A stretch of 64,000 bases of DNA from Amorphophallus konjac (Eukaryota; Streptophyta; Magnoliopsida; Alismatales; Araceae): contig CM040128.1 of the NCBI GenBank assembly GCA_022559845.1, forward strand, positions 176,010,413-176,074,412, in the 5' to 3' direction. Shown piece by piece: positions 45,406-57,456 of this stretch. Each line of letters begins with the position of its first letter. The first letter of the stretch is position 1. The position numbers and the translations under genes are program-made. The notes beneath the pieces are model-generated. The model saw nothing but the letters and a program-made list of their open reading frames with translations. It did no database searches and had not been told where the DNA came from.

Positions 45406-46310
45406 GTCAGACTGAACTAGGTAGCGGTCATGGGCCAACTACCATCTTTAGGTAGCGGTCTCCTCTTGGCCGCTATCTAGCCAGTTCACAAAAAATGGAG
45501 AATTCACAAAGTGCTCTCTAGGCTTTTGGGCTTTTAGGGTACAACTATCTCGACGTCCTAGCAAGAATCCCAGGCTCGCGGAGTGTTACAGAAGTCTTGA
45601 AACATGATCACCTAGTCCGACAGAAGGAATATTCGACGGAGAGACTCTCAAGTCCAAGAGGTTTTCCTATCAAGTGCAAGTGATCTAATAGCAACCGTAC
45701 TGGGGTATGCGCTATATGTGAAGTAACAAAACAAAAAAAAGGTGAGAAGGGAATGCGCCAAAGCATAAATCAAAGTGTAAGATCTTGCATCAAAACCCTT
45801 AAATACAAAACTATATGGTTTGGGCATGAAAATAGCATACATGAAAATAAGCTTTTAAAACATACTAACACTAACTATGAAGTCATGCCATGGTCAGAAA
45901 CATAAATAAACGAAAATAGGACATGATTACTATCAGGTATAATAGGGATTGAACATGGTATAATCTGGTTACAGGAACCAGATAGCGGTCGATCGAGGAC
46001 CGGCCCTTGAAAGTAGCGGTCTCTGTAGGACCGCCTTCTGTCTGCATCAGACAGAAGCTAAAATTCGATGTGCAGAGCTTATTCTAGGGCAAATAACGGT
46101 GCAAAGCTAGTATAAAACTAAAGATAAAGCATTATATCATGACTCTAAAGCATAAGAAGGCATGGATTTAATGAAAGTTCTTATCTTCCTAGTAAATAGG
46201 TTATGAACAACATGAATTACCAAGACCTACTACACAGTCTTGGGAAAACATGAAATACGACATGTACAATACATGAAATCGCGAGGAATTAGAGGGATTT
46301 TGTTCCTAGC
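45406..46310 (-). repeat. Antisense fragment of a gypsy LTR
   Basis: 45540-45650 is the reverse complement of a segment conserved in the gypsy-1 and gypsy-B LTRs (CTCCGCGAGCCTGGGATTC). Inverted repeats AGCGGTC...GACCG occur at 45986 and 46015. Confidence 0.6.
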
Positions 46311-46429
46311 TTGATGTTTTAGCCAACCATGAGATAACTGGTGGGGACACCAGACCAGTCACACGGAGCTGATGCCACACCGCCCCGACACCACTAAGCT
46401 TGTGGCTCAGAGATTCGACGTCCTGATTA

Positions 46430-46913
46430 TGTATTTTATTTGTATGTATTTTATTTGTATTGTGGCTGTATTGTCTTATTAGGCCACTAATCAAAACTCC
46501 TATTTCATTAGGCCAATAGTCAAAAGTTGTATTGTATTTTATTTTATTAGGCCAATAGTCAAAGGATAGGAAGGTCCTTAGTTGAATTGTCTAGGGGAAT
46601 TTTTATCCTAGTGTAATATGGCCATCCTTATATAAAGGAGGCTAGTTGTATTGTTTTAGGCATTGATTGATTGAATGAATAAGAAGGTTATGTACGTAGG
46701 AGAGCTTCCTCTCTTGTTGTTTCCCATCCCTCCAAGCTCCTTGTGAGATTTGAGTGATTGCCTAGTGAGAGACCGTCCGACGAGAGGCCGAGCTACGCGA
46801 GGCAGTAGTTACCCATCCCTTCCCGTGCTACCCACCATCTCGTTCGTGTCTTCGGAGTGCCGACGATCTCATTCACGCCGCCGCTGCGTCAAATTTGGTA
46901 TCAGAGCCCAACA
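46430..46913 (+). repeat. Copia LTR end with tRNA-Met primer site
   Basis: A TATA box (TATATAAAGG, about 46628) lies mid-LTR. The LTR end GCGTCA at 46891 is followed by TGGTATCAGAGCC at 46896-46908. The left LTR edge is not identifiable. Confidence 0.65.
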
Positions 46914-47463
46914 ATGGCATCTCTGTCATCCCCGGCATCGTTTCCCCTCCACAACATCGGTATGTAATAAAAAAAAGTGAAAGAGAAGGGGAGACAACGG
47001 AGAGAAAGGAAAAGTGAAAGAAAAAAAAAATAGCAGAAGAGATGTCTCTCGGCTGAGAGAGAAGTTGAAAAAAAAGTGTGTTCGCGGGTGAGCCATCGTT
47101 ACCCGTGCCCACATAAAAAAAAAAAATCCTAGCCGCAACATCCCTCCCCAGATGTCGTGACCCACCGCGCCCGATGCCTCCCGCCTGCGCCCGCGACTGC
47201 CCACGCCGCCTGCGCCCGCCGTCGCATGGCCGCCTGTGCTCGCCCACGCCCTTGCCGCAAATGCCCGCGTGCGCCCGCGTGCTCGCCCGCGCCCCGCTCG
47301 CACCGCACCCGCCTGGCCGCTTGCCAGCAGCCGCGTGTGGCCCCCTCCACCTTCGCCGCTCTGCCAGCGCCCGCGTACGCCCGCACCTGTGGACGCACTT
47401 TTGGGAGTAGTTCTTTTATTTAATTGTTTATTCAATTGCTTGTTCATTTATTCAGTTTATTCG
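46914..47463. other. Short gag start of the copia fragment, then GC-rich sequence
   Basis: ATG at 46914 begins a copia-like leader (MASLSSPASFPLHNIG) that stops after 17 codons. 47130-47400 is a CGCCCGCG-rich low-complexity patch open in several frames on both strands; I do not consider any of them a gene. Confidence 0.5.
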
Positions 47464-47492
47464 TGCGAGGGCGTGCCAGTCACCTAGGTGAC
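47464..47492 (-). other. Primer-binding-type site and adjoining palindrome of T3
   Basis: On the - strand GTCACCTAGGTGAC (47479-47492), a perfect palindrome, is followed at once by TGGCACGCCCTCGCA (47464-47478). T2 has the same arrangement with a TTCG loop. Confidence 0.55.
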
Positions 47493-50400
47493 GATTTATT
47501 TGGGCTTCAAGGAAGCCCTGGGTGTGCTTGATCTGACTAGTCAGATGATTGTGTGTGTCGCGTCGGGACAAAGAACCCGCCATACCATAAAGGTTACGAC
47601 GATAATTACATCCCCTCGGAGAGGGGAAAACCCTTGATTGATCACCGAAAAAAGGGGCCCTACGGCCTGAAATTCATGATAACGAAGCGAGAATGCAGTC
47701 TCAGATTGCTTTTTAAACAAGCCCTGCATTGGGGCGTAAACGTTTGTGAATTCGTATTTATCGGTCACTTGCGGACCGTTTCCTGTTTGGACGGAAGTTC
47801 GCATTTGTAGTAAGAAAGGACGGTGACAAAACCGTGCGAGTGTCTACCGCAGATGCGGAAAGTTTAATGCGAGTGCGGGATTGAATCACGCTCGAGATGG
47901 GTCAAGTTAACGAACTGTTGGCCCGAAATGACTTCGGATCATGGCCATGTCGGGAGGGGCACTCGAGGTCCACATCCAAATTCAGCGTGGCATCATTGCT
48001 TTTCTCTTCACACTCAGTCCGGGGGAGCGAGGGTGCCGAGGTATATGTGGTTATGCTATTTTTTTATAATTGTTGTTCCAATTGTTAAACTTCATTATTT
48101 TTTCACACACAGGTGGTTCATTTTTTTTATTTTATTTATTAGTTTCATGTCTTTTCTTTTATTTGGTTAATTATTATTTTTTATTTGGAGGGCACGCCAG
48201 TTTAGAGGAAGCATAGGGAGGGCGCCGGTTTAGAGGATGAGTAGAGGGCGCGCCGGTTTGAGGAGCAAATAGGGGCACGCCAGTTTAGGGGATGAGCAGA
48301 GGGCGCGCCAGTTTAGTGGGAAGTAGGAGGGGGCGCGTGCCAGATTATGGGTACAGGCAAGGAGTGCGTCAGTTTCGGGTGCAAGGAGTGGGAATGAGTT
48401 TTGTGAGAGGGGTTAAACTGGCGCGGCACCCCTAGGCACCGGATTAGGCCGCGCCGGATCAAGGTTTAATGAGTTCGGCTTCATTTTATTATGTTCTTTT
48501 GTTTATTAGCTTGCAGACTAGCCAGATGGTTAAGGAGAGGATTTAAGTGTTTTATTCTCTCGTTCGTTGATTCAGTGAGATGGTTTAAATGTTTTATTCA
48601 TGGGTTTATGTGTTCTATTCGAAGGTTCTCCAGGTGAAAGTTCTGAGACTTAGGAGTTCAATGTTCCGTTAGGTTCGCAGTAGTTCAAACATTTCTTCAG
48701 AGAGCTCAGTTCATTCATTCCCCCTTATGTGCATATGTTCTTTGTTCTTATTGCTCGCATTCCTGGCAAAAATTGGGCAGCATCTCCCCCAGACTGAGGT
48801 TTTCCAGGGTAAATGGGGGATCGTCAAATGGAATATTCTGGGACGATCTCCAAAATTTGGAGTAGCCAGACGGCGGTCCGATGACCCATATGTGAGCGCA
48901 GAAGCCCGAGGACCAGACTTCAAGGGGTTCCAGCAACTCACGGGCCGTAGCTTCGCAAGAGCTCCAAAGGGACAGATGTTTGCCATGGAATGCTATGAAT
49001 GTTCACCCCTTTGACGGGTTCCTTCGAACCCCAAGCCACGGGGAGGCATGCTTCAAAGGGCCCTGGATGATTAGAAGGTAGGGAGAGGGCAAGAAACTCA
49101 GTGAGATGGGTGAGCAGATGCATAAACACACAAGACTCTTCTTTTTATTCATCCATAGAGGGCCAAGAGGGCGACGGAAGAACACACTATAAGAGGGGAA
49201 ACTACCCCATGGCTATAAAAGAAAGCAACAGGAGAAAAGAAAGATAATACATAGGTACGGGGGGGAAAGAGCACCAGCTCCCCCCCAAGCTCACCTCTCT
49301 TCTCCCACTCTCTCTCCCTTTTCTTCACTCTGCAGACGCAGGTGGATGGGCTCTTTTTTCTTCGGCTGGCTTCTCTTCTCTCTCCACCAACCAACGAACT
49401 AACAACCCAACCCCTTCAACCGGTGGAGCATGCCTCCCTTTTATAGGAGTGGAGATGGGGGAGGCCTTCCATGCCACCTCCGCCTCGTTCATAATGACGT
49501 CTGGAGTTGACCTGATGCGCTGGCTGCTGCTAGCGCATGACGCATGCTGGCATTCGTCCGAGGATAGGATGTTTGCGGGTTTGCCGGGAGATCTGCTGCT
49601 GCTGCCATTGTTACTGCTCGCCCTCGCCGTTGATGCCGGTGCGCTGTCGAATGGAGGTGCAGACAAGGCTTTGCTCATTAAATGGATACTGGACGGGCAT
49701 TGAATGTTATGTTCCTCGACTCTGCGTACAAACTTACAGGAAAACAGAGTGTCGTAGGTTGGATGGGATGGCTTCGGGTTAAACTGGTGTGAGGGTAGGC
49801 GCGCCGGTTTAAACCCACATATGTTAGCGCACCGTTTGAGTGTCCATAGTAGGGGCATGCCAGTTTGATGGCCAAAGGAGGGGAGCGCCGGTTTGATGGC
49901 CTCCAATGGGCGCGCCGGTGTAAGAGCCTCCATTGGGTGCACCGGTTTAAGCCAAGGGAGATTTCGTCCCAGCTTCGCGGCAATTCAGAGGAACACTTGT
50001 CCACCCATAATGCTTTAGTCGTAATGCACCGTCTCCGGGGTGTTTAATTTGAAGCCTACGACTCCCGGTCCAGGTCTTTGAGTGATTTCTGGCGCATGTC
50101 AAGCCAGTGTCTGACTTCCCATTTTTTTTTTCTGATTCGGCCTTTGGCACTGCTGGTTGGGGAGCCGGGGCCATCTTTTCTACTTGAGGGGCTTCCTTGT
50201 TGGGTAGCGGACCAGACATGTGTTCTTCCTGCTCGGAGGAGGTTTGGGGTTTATTCGGCCATTCCGTCTTCGGCTACTTTCGGGGGCCGAGGCGTACATG
50301 CCGCATGGTCATTTTTTGACGTCCACAATGCCCCTCGCCGGCGGGTGGTGCAAGCGAGGAACGAGTGCGCGGGGCCCGTGGGTGTGGAGTTCCATAGCAG

Positions 50401-50880
50401 GGTATCTTCTCTTTCGAGCCAGTGGACTATTGGTCCGGTGTGAATTCACGGGAAAGCGCTCCCTCCTTCAACGAAGGGATGAGGGGACTGCTTCATCGCG
50501 TGGTCACGCGGACCTAGGTGCTTAGCCTGAGTGGGGGTTGAGTCATCAGTATGGGGTTAATACCGAAGCAAGAAGACAGGGTTTATGTGCCGTCCTAGGC
50601 AAAAGGCCTAAGTCGACTGGATGAGGCCAATCCCGATTGGGAGTTGGTGACTCGTGTTAGATTTGGGGAGGGTGTTTGTTCATCGACTCGAACGGAGCAG
50701 CCCGAGACGAAGGCTTTTGATAGGGGCCCGATGGAATGGGAGGAATTCATGTGCTAGTTGATGTATTCAAGTGGAAGGTTTGAGACAAGGGTTTATTTGC
50801 CAATGTTGACATAGTGCCGGGAGCTGGCGTGGTTTATTCCTTGACACGGGGTGAGCGCCAAAGCAGAGGGGGTCCTTTTA
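47493..50880 (-). repeat. LTR-like block T3 (-), Tat-like
   Basis: In - strand order it has a GC-rich array (49952-49797), TATA box (49440-49445), GA-rich leader, the conserved module (48865-48765), a second GC-rich array (48378-48190), a hairpin CCCCTC/GAGGGG followed by AACCCTTGATT (about 47608-47640 on +), and the primer site. The order mirrors T2. The right edge and the relation to the minisatellite are unresolved. No coding domain was found in 47.5-50.9 kb. Confidence 0.5.
48190..48378 (-). repeat. GGCGCGCC-type array, about 7 units of 29 bp
   Basis: Cores GGCACGCCAGTTTA and GCGCGCCGGTTT occur at about 48192, 48222, 48249, 48275, 48304, 48336 and 48366. A second array of about six units is at 49797-49952. 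Confidence 0.8.
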
Positions 50881-51645
50881 TTCGTTGACTTGGATGGGAG
50901 GTCCGGGCCAAGGCAAGGAGGGATCTTTTTATTCATCGACTTGGACGAAAGGACCGAGCCGAAGTGAAGAAGGTTCTTTTGTTCATCGACTTGGACGGAA
51001 GGTCCGAGCCGAAGCAAGAGGTTCTTTTTGTTCATCGACTTGGACAGAAGGTCCGAGCCGAAGCAAAGGGGGTTCTTTTTGTTCATCGACTTAGAGGGAA
51101 GGTTCGAGCCGAAGCAAAGAAGGTTCTTTTGTTCATCGACTTGGACGGAAGGTCCGAGCCGAAGCAAGAGGTTCTTTTTGTTCATCGACTTGGACGGAAG
51201 GTCAGAGCTGAAGCAAACGGGTTCTTTTTGTTCATCGACTTGGAGGGAAGGTCCGAGCCAAGCAAATAAGGTTTTTTTATTCATTGACTTGGATGGAAGG
51301 TCCGAGCCAAAGCAAGGAGGGTCTTTTTATTCATTGACCTGGATGAAAGACCCGAGCCAAGCAAAGAGGATCTTTTTATTCATTGACTTGGACAGAAGGT
51401 CCGAGCCAAAGCAAGGAGGGTCTTTTTATTCATTGACTTGGACGGAGGGTCTGAGCCAAAGCAAAGAGGTTCTTTTTGTTCATCGACTTAGACGGAAGAT
51501 CTGAGCCAAGCAAAGAGGGTCTTTTTATTCATTGACTTGGACGAAAGGTCCGAGCCAAAGCAGGGGGGTCTTTTTATTCATTGACCTGGATGGAAGACCC
51601 AAGCCAAGCAAAGAGGGTCTTTTTATTCATTGACTTGGACGGAAG
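50880..51645. repeat. Minisatellite, about 16 copies of a 50-bp unit
   Basis: CATCGACTTGGACGGAAGGT with a GAGCCGAAGCAAAG tail and TTCTTTTTGTT recurs every 47-52 bp. ORFs on both strands exist only because some units are 51 bp. The last copy is cut after GGAAG by the T5 LTR. Confidence 0.95.
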
Positions 51646-53291
51646 TGTTGGTTTTAAATTGTTCCTTCAAGTGTGTGGGTATGATGATGAACAAGTTGAT
51701 ATAAATGATGTGAAATCATGAACAAATGTAACATCAACTCAAGCAACCAGCATAAAGTGTAAAGCACATGGGCATGTCATCTTCATCAGAAATAAGCAAA
51801 AGAAAAGAAAAACACATGCCGTGGCGTGGAGCAAAGGAATAAAACCAAATACACACCGTAGGTGTGGAGCAACTAAACTAAAGCCAAGAAAGAGAGATAT
51901 GAGGAAGATAAAGAAGACTACTGCCCAAACTAAAAGAGTGTGATCGCCACCAAGGTAATTAAAATAGCAAAGCTAAGGTAAATACCTTGGAAAGAGGAGG
52001 ATGAAACACCCGGCCACGGGTGATGAAAACCAGATATCTATGCTTTCAAACGGTCGAATATCAGGCCGCAAATGAACCAGAACCGGCCTTACGATAAATC
52101 GCCAGAGTCTCGCAAATGGTCCAATGTAGAGCCGCTAGAGCACATAGAACAGTAACTTGGGACTTGAATCTCCACTTCTCCTGGCCGGCCAGAAGAGCTG
52201 GGCCTCGTGCTAGGAACTCTGTGGACCTGCAAAAAAGTGTAGAGGCACAGAAAAACAACCCAGATTAGCCCTATGACAAGTGTAGCAACTATAATGCAAA
52301 TAAGCTAAAGTGCATGCAAAAGGAAGGGTGGATACCTGGGGGTTTGATTTTTTAACCCCTGTGGGGTGTGGAAAAGATAGGAGGATGTTTTTAAAAATGA
52401 TGCAAAGATGATAGAACGTGGAAGAAGAAGAGGGAGGATGCTATGATCATGCAAAGGGACAATAGACCAAACTTAAGAAAAAGACTCAAACTAGACCAAA
52501 AGAACTTGATACTCCCTAGACCAGAAGCCTTATGGACGTGGAAGCAGCTTCTCCTTGGTTGGAAATGACTCCAGAATGCGGCAGCACTTCGTGACAAGCT
52601 CTAGAAATATCCTCTTCAAGCCATGAACTCAAGGGTCCTATTTATAGGCCCTCAAACCCTAGGTTCGAGTTGGAGAGATAATGACTCGAAATTAGGTCTG
52701 AAACTAGATAATCCTTGAAGATAATACTCCCAAGAGTCCATAGAAACAAACATAAGGTTTTGGGAGTATCTGGTGAGAGAGAAATCAAAGATTGAAGGAC
52801 TCTAGTTCATCCACGGCCGAGCAGAGGAAGAACAGTAGAGCATGACTCTCTGTTCTCACTAACGGTCTTACGATAGACCGCCAGCCACCATAAATGGTCA
52901 TGCGATAGATCGCTAGGCACATGCGTCCAGAAGAAGATAAGATTAAAGAGACCCAGCAGGACTCTCTGCTCATTAGCAGTCTAAAGATGGACCGCCAACG
53001 CCCACCTTACGGTCGTATGATAGACCGCTAGAGGAGAGGACGTGGCAAAAGAGATAAAGGCCAATAAATCCATAACTTAATACACAAAATAATCCCCATT
53101 AGCCCTTATCTAGGCCCAATAAGGTGAAGTGAGGAGAAATCAATGGAGCTAGGCCCAACCAAGGAGAATGACCCATAAAATTAAGCCAAAAAATGACCAA
53201 AAATGGCCCAATAAGCGGTGAATAACTCGGGACATCATAAAAATAGATAAGGAGATGACCCAACTCATTGGTCATAAAATGGGTGTCAATA
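51646..53291 (-). repeat. 3' LTR of T5 (1646 bp)
   Basis: It is TGTTGG...GTCAATA on +. A - strand TATA box is at 52641-52646. Inverted repeats ACGGTC...GACCGC lie at about 52862, 52975 and 53010. GGAAG (51641-51645) would be one half of the target duplication. Confidence 0.75.
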
Positions 53292-53305
53292 GATGCCCCT
53301 CCTTA
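53292..53305 (-). other. Polypurine tract of T5
   Basis: On - it reads TAAGGAGGGGCATC next to the LTR. Confidence 0.7.
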
Positions 53306-54544
53306 ACGTCCTCTTTGTAGGGGAGCGAGCGGAGGTGAAGCGAAAATGAAGCGGAGTGGACTGAAAAGCGGGCGGTAAGGTAAACCGACACCCGTCCTCA
53401 ACCAACGAGCGATAAGAATCTTCCGGAAAACTTCAGACCGATCACAAGGAACGGCGAAACCGAATTACACACGTCTGGAGGAACTAACAACTAAAGGAAT
53501 GTAAAAACACAACCAACCTCCTCACTGGAACACACAACTGATAGGCGGTCGGAGCAAGCAAAAAAGTAAAGGAGACGAACAACTAAACTCCAGACAGGAA
53601 TCCTCAGCTAACCAAACCGAGCAAATAGACGAAAGGAAACCTTCCAACCCAGAGTGGAATAATTCTCCTTACTCAAGACCATGGACACAATTATCCACCA
53701 TTACTGAGACACTTTCAGACAGATGAGGGCTCATGAATGCTCAAAGATGCACATGATGCATGCTGGGCTAAAGTAAAAGAAATCATCAAAACAAGTGCAA
53801 AGAAAGGATAAAATAGCAAGATACTCGAGAATAATATTGCTAGACTGGATAAATCAGGGTCAAGACACTATCTGCAACCACAGCGTGCAGGATAGAACCA
53901 TCGTCCCCCAACTCTTCCAACCTAACGGCCTATCCAACGATTAAACATGTGCACTTAGATCATCATCATTTTTGTTAAAGGAGAACATCAGATCCCAGAA
54001 CACATGAATGACCAGCCAGTTCTCAAGGTAATATATCATAGATACCATATAGTAATGCATTAAGGGACTAGGGATCGAGATACTTACCTGACTTACCTGC
54101 TTGGCGAGACGATGACGAAGAAGCGTTCATAATTATAATAATAAGAAAGGTTAGCCATCAACAATCATAAGAGATAGACATGAAGCACATATGGAGTAAG
54201 AATAGAGCAATCATATTACTTCAAATCATCAAGATATCTAGCAACCAAACGGTCTAAAAATGAACCGCTAGAATGAACTAACGGTCTAAATATAGACCGC
54301 CAGCCAAGGGCGGTTCACATTCTTCAATGCAGATGACTCAGATGAAAAATGGTCTAGGATAAGACTGCTATGGTTGGCTAACGGTCTAACGATAAACCGC
54401 CTAGCCCTGAGGGAATTCAAAAACCAGAAACGCCCGTTCGCTCCCCTATTCCATTCTACGCTCGTTTCAACAAACCAAACACCCCGTACCCTCCGGCTAA
54501 ACCCTCACCGGCCACCACCACGGCTTCCACACCCCGTCCCCACC
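53306..54544. other. Non-coding interval between LTR and antisense gene
   Basis: No ORF with a recognisable domain. 53750-53800 matches T6. Inverted repeats ACGGTC...GACCGC occur at 54249, 54280 and 54379, just upstream of the PMD gene, so they may be its promoter region. Confidence 0.5.
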
Positions 54545-57456
54545 ATGGTGAAGAAATGAGCCGTGAAACGCCTCCAACGGCGGATAGAGGCGGAGGGAAC
54601 GCCACCTCCGGCGGCGGTGAACCCATCGGAGGACGCACAAAGGCCGGTGGCGGCCCCAACGGAAGGAGAAGCTCCCCCAGCGACCGAGGGAGGTCCTGAA
54701 GAAGCTGGAGGGGCTGAAGAGAAGGCCCAGACGGCGAAGGAAGCACCAGAGACAGCGACCGGAGGCCGGTCATCCGAGGTAGGTCGATTGGCCCTAAAAA
54801 AATTCATTCTTGATTTTTACAAAGCATGCATGTGTATGAATGGACAGGGGAATGGGTCTGGGGACCCATTAAAATGCTTTGTAGGCCCTTTGGGCCATTT
54901 TCATAGCATGGGGGAACGGAGAAGACGATGCCCACTCACGGGTTGATTAGCGGTCGTTTCAGTGACCGCTAGGCATTCAGGCGGTTCAACCTAAGATCGC
55001 TAGAAAAATAGAAACGGTCCATAGAATGGCCGCTAGGGGAACAGAGACAAACTTCCATTTCTTTGATGCCATTATTTTCAAATACAAATGTAATGTTTTA
55101 TGAAATGACTAATTCCAATTTTTACTTGTGTGCAGGGGAAGAGACGGACGCGGATTTCTTGGCTGCAAGTCCGGGCCGTGTTCTAAGCCCTACCAGATTA
55201 TCAGAAAGATAGACTGGTAGCCATGGGCTTCGGGGAGCTGTTGAGCATCGAGGTCACGAGGATTGATACAGCACTGCTCTACACCCTTCACGAGAGATGG
55301 GACCCGGTCAGCAGAGCATTTATCTTCCCGTGGGGTCATATGATCCCCACGCTGGAAGACATGGCGAGGATCACTGGATAGCGGGTCCACGGAGCGCCAG
55401 TGACAGGATGGACCTACGGAAACTACCGGGAGATGGCGCAGGAGCTACTCGGATTAGATCTGATGAGACCAGGGCATCACTCCTCCATGCTGGGACGAGC
55501 GACACTCCAGGAGAGCCTGGGGGTGAGGGGAGCGGCAATATCCGTAGGGGAGCTGCCAGAGGAGCACTTCGGGAGAGTGATAGACCGGGTCCGGGGGAGA
55601 GTGGCGGCAGAAGCGGGACAAGAGGGAGACATCACCCTGCGGCGCTTCCTGATATTGCTATTCAGGAAGCTTCTCTTCGCGACCAGGGCTGACGGAGTGA
55701 GCTGCAGGCTCCTCCCAATGCTGAGGGACCTAGACGGCGTAGGAGGGTATGCATGGGGAGCAGCGGTCCTAGCGTTCCTCTTCGACTCTCTGAGCACGAC
55801 CGACCGGCAGACCATGCTGGGCGACTTCTCGCCATTCCTATAGGTAAAATGCCCAACTTTAAATGCTTGTCTATATGCTTGCTATCGCTATATGCTGACA
55901 CTTGACTTATGCAGGTCTGGAGCTACATGTACCTCCCTGGCATCGGGCGAGGGAATGAGGTACACCCCGAGCGGATCCCTATCGCGAGACGGTGGTCGGT
56001 GGCACGGGACATGGGATCGATCCGGTGCCTTGCCCGGGTGATCTAGGACGACATAGACACTTTCCCATATGCATCGGTGCAACTCTAAACGCAAACTCTT
56101 CTATATGCTCTAAATGCTTCTAAATGTTGATATTGACTCAATTGCCTTTTTCAGGTGCGCTGGACACCCTACCATGATGAGGATCACGAGGGGCAGAGCT
56201 GGGTGGAGGCAGCCCAGGCGTACGCCGGATGAGAGATCTGGCTACATTGTTTGAACATCATCGAGCCTCTCCATCATCGGCTGATCATGAGGACGAGAGG
56301 AGTACACCAGCCGGAGGTGGAGTTCCCAGCGGGAGATGACGAGCCCTTCGGGCGGTCCTCGAAGGGACTGAGCAGGGACATTGACTGGGTTACTTGGGCG
56401 CTCGACCAGGTGTGGGACTGGTCACGCAGAGGTCCGGTGGTGAGGGCCCGAGATGACAGTGATGAGGCCTACTTGAAGGCCTACGCACGAAAGTACGGCG
56501 ACCAGGTGTTCCGCGGCATCCGTCGACCGGTATGAATTCTAAACTCATGCTCTTTAATTAAATTATCTCTATATGCATTGACACCATGGTTTGCTATATG
56601 CAGCTAGACCCCCAAGGCAGGATAGCAGAGCTCTAGGGCCTCCTCCACTCCATTGTACAGCAGAGGGATGAGCTCCAGCACGCGCTAGACCTTCTGGTGA
56701 GTTTCACCAAACCTTAGACTTAATTGTGCTTATGCTTATGATAAATGTGACTGACTCTGATTTCTAAAATGCAGCGAGCTGAGGGAGCGCAACGGCAAGG
56801 ACCAGATGCACCATCCTCTTCGTCCCAGCCTGCAGGAGGCAGAGCCGAGCGAGATGCGCACTTTGCTCGGGTAGTGGCTCGGGCCGAGGAGGCCAAGGCC
56901 ACTCTTACGGAGAAGGTAAGCAAAAACTAAACTGAGAACCTTTTGACTTAAATGCTTATGATATGCAAATGCCTAACTATGATGAATGCTAATGCAGGTG
57001 AGAGAGCTGACCATGGCATTGGCCGAGGTGGAGCGGTGGCGAGCAGAGGTGGCGGAGGTGACTCGTCTCTGTGAGGAGGTGACGTGACTGAGCGTAGGAG
57101 GAGCTCATCATCGTGCAGAGGAGGAGGAGATGGAGCGACTCAGAGCGGATGCCGCGCGACTGAGGAGAGAGCAAGACCAGTCCTGAGTGCAGGTAATCGA
57201 GATGTGGGGGGTGATTGCGGGACTGAAGGATGCCCTTCGACTTCTGGGGAAGTGGTCAGATGCTAGCAGGAGCCAGAGCATTGCACCGAGCAGTGCAGTC
57301 CGAGGTTACTTCACTGGTTCTTTCGGCTACCAGAGGAACAAGGAGGAGGAGCGATGACGCCATCATGAGGAGGAGAGCACTGCCATAGAGCGACCAGCAA
57401 AGCGGCATGAGGGCACAAGTGACAGCGGTGGCCCGGGAGAGGGACCGGCCGAGTGA
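54545..57456 (+). pseudogene. Seven-exon plant mobile domain (PMD) gene, antisense in T5, with ten stops
   Basis: Exons read 54545-54778, 55136-55843, 55915-56076, 56155-56529, 56604-56696, 56775-56915 and 56998-57456. Every proposed intron is GT-AG and every exon length is a multiple of three, so all introns are phase 0. Exon 1 is Ala/Pro/Glu-rich. Exon 2 holds the PMD signature (RWDPVSRAFIFPWGHMIPTL, then EDMARITG and GAPVTG), exon 4 has VRWTPY, and exons 5-7 are Glu/Arg-rich with coiled-coil character. In-frame stops are at 54557, 55184, 55379, 55841, 56044, 56230, 56634, 57085, 57184 and 57355. PMD proteins (MAIN/MAIL1 family) are nuclear proteins linked to silencing and genome stability in Arabidopsis; function of this copy is unknown. 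The exon 3 donor (GTGCAA) is the weakest. Confidence 0.8.

Noticed and set aside
47130..47450. Several Arg/Ala-rich ORFs
   Set aside because: GC-rich CGCCCG low complexity is open in many frames on both strands. No conserved protein.
50793..51504. Long repetitive ORFs on both strands, 163 and 158 codons
   Set aside because: They follow the minisatellite; open frames arise because many units are multiples of three. No start context or domain.
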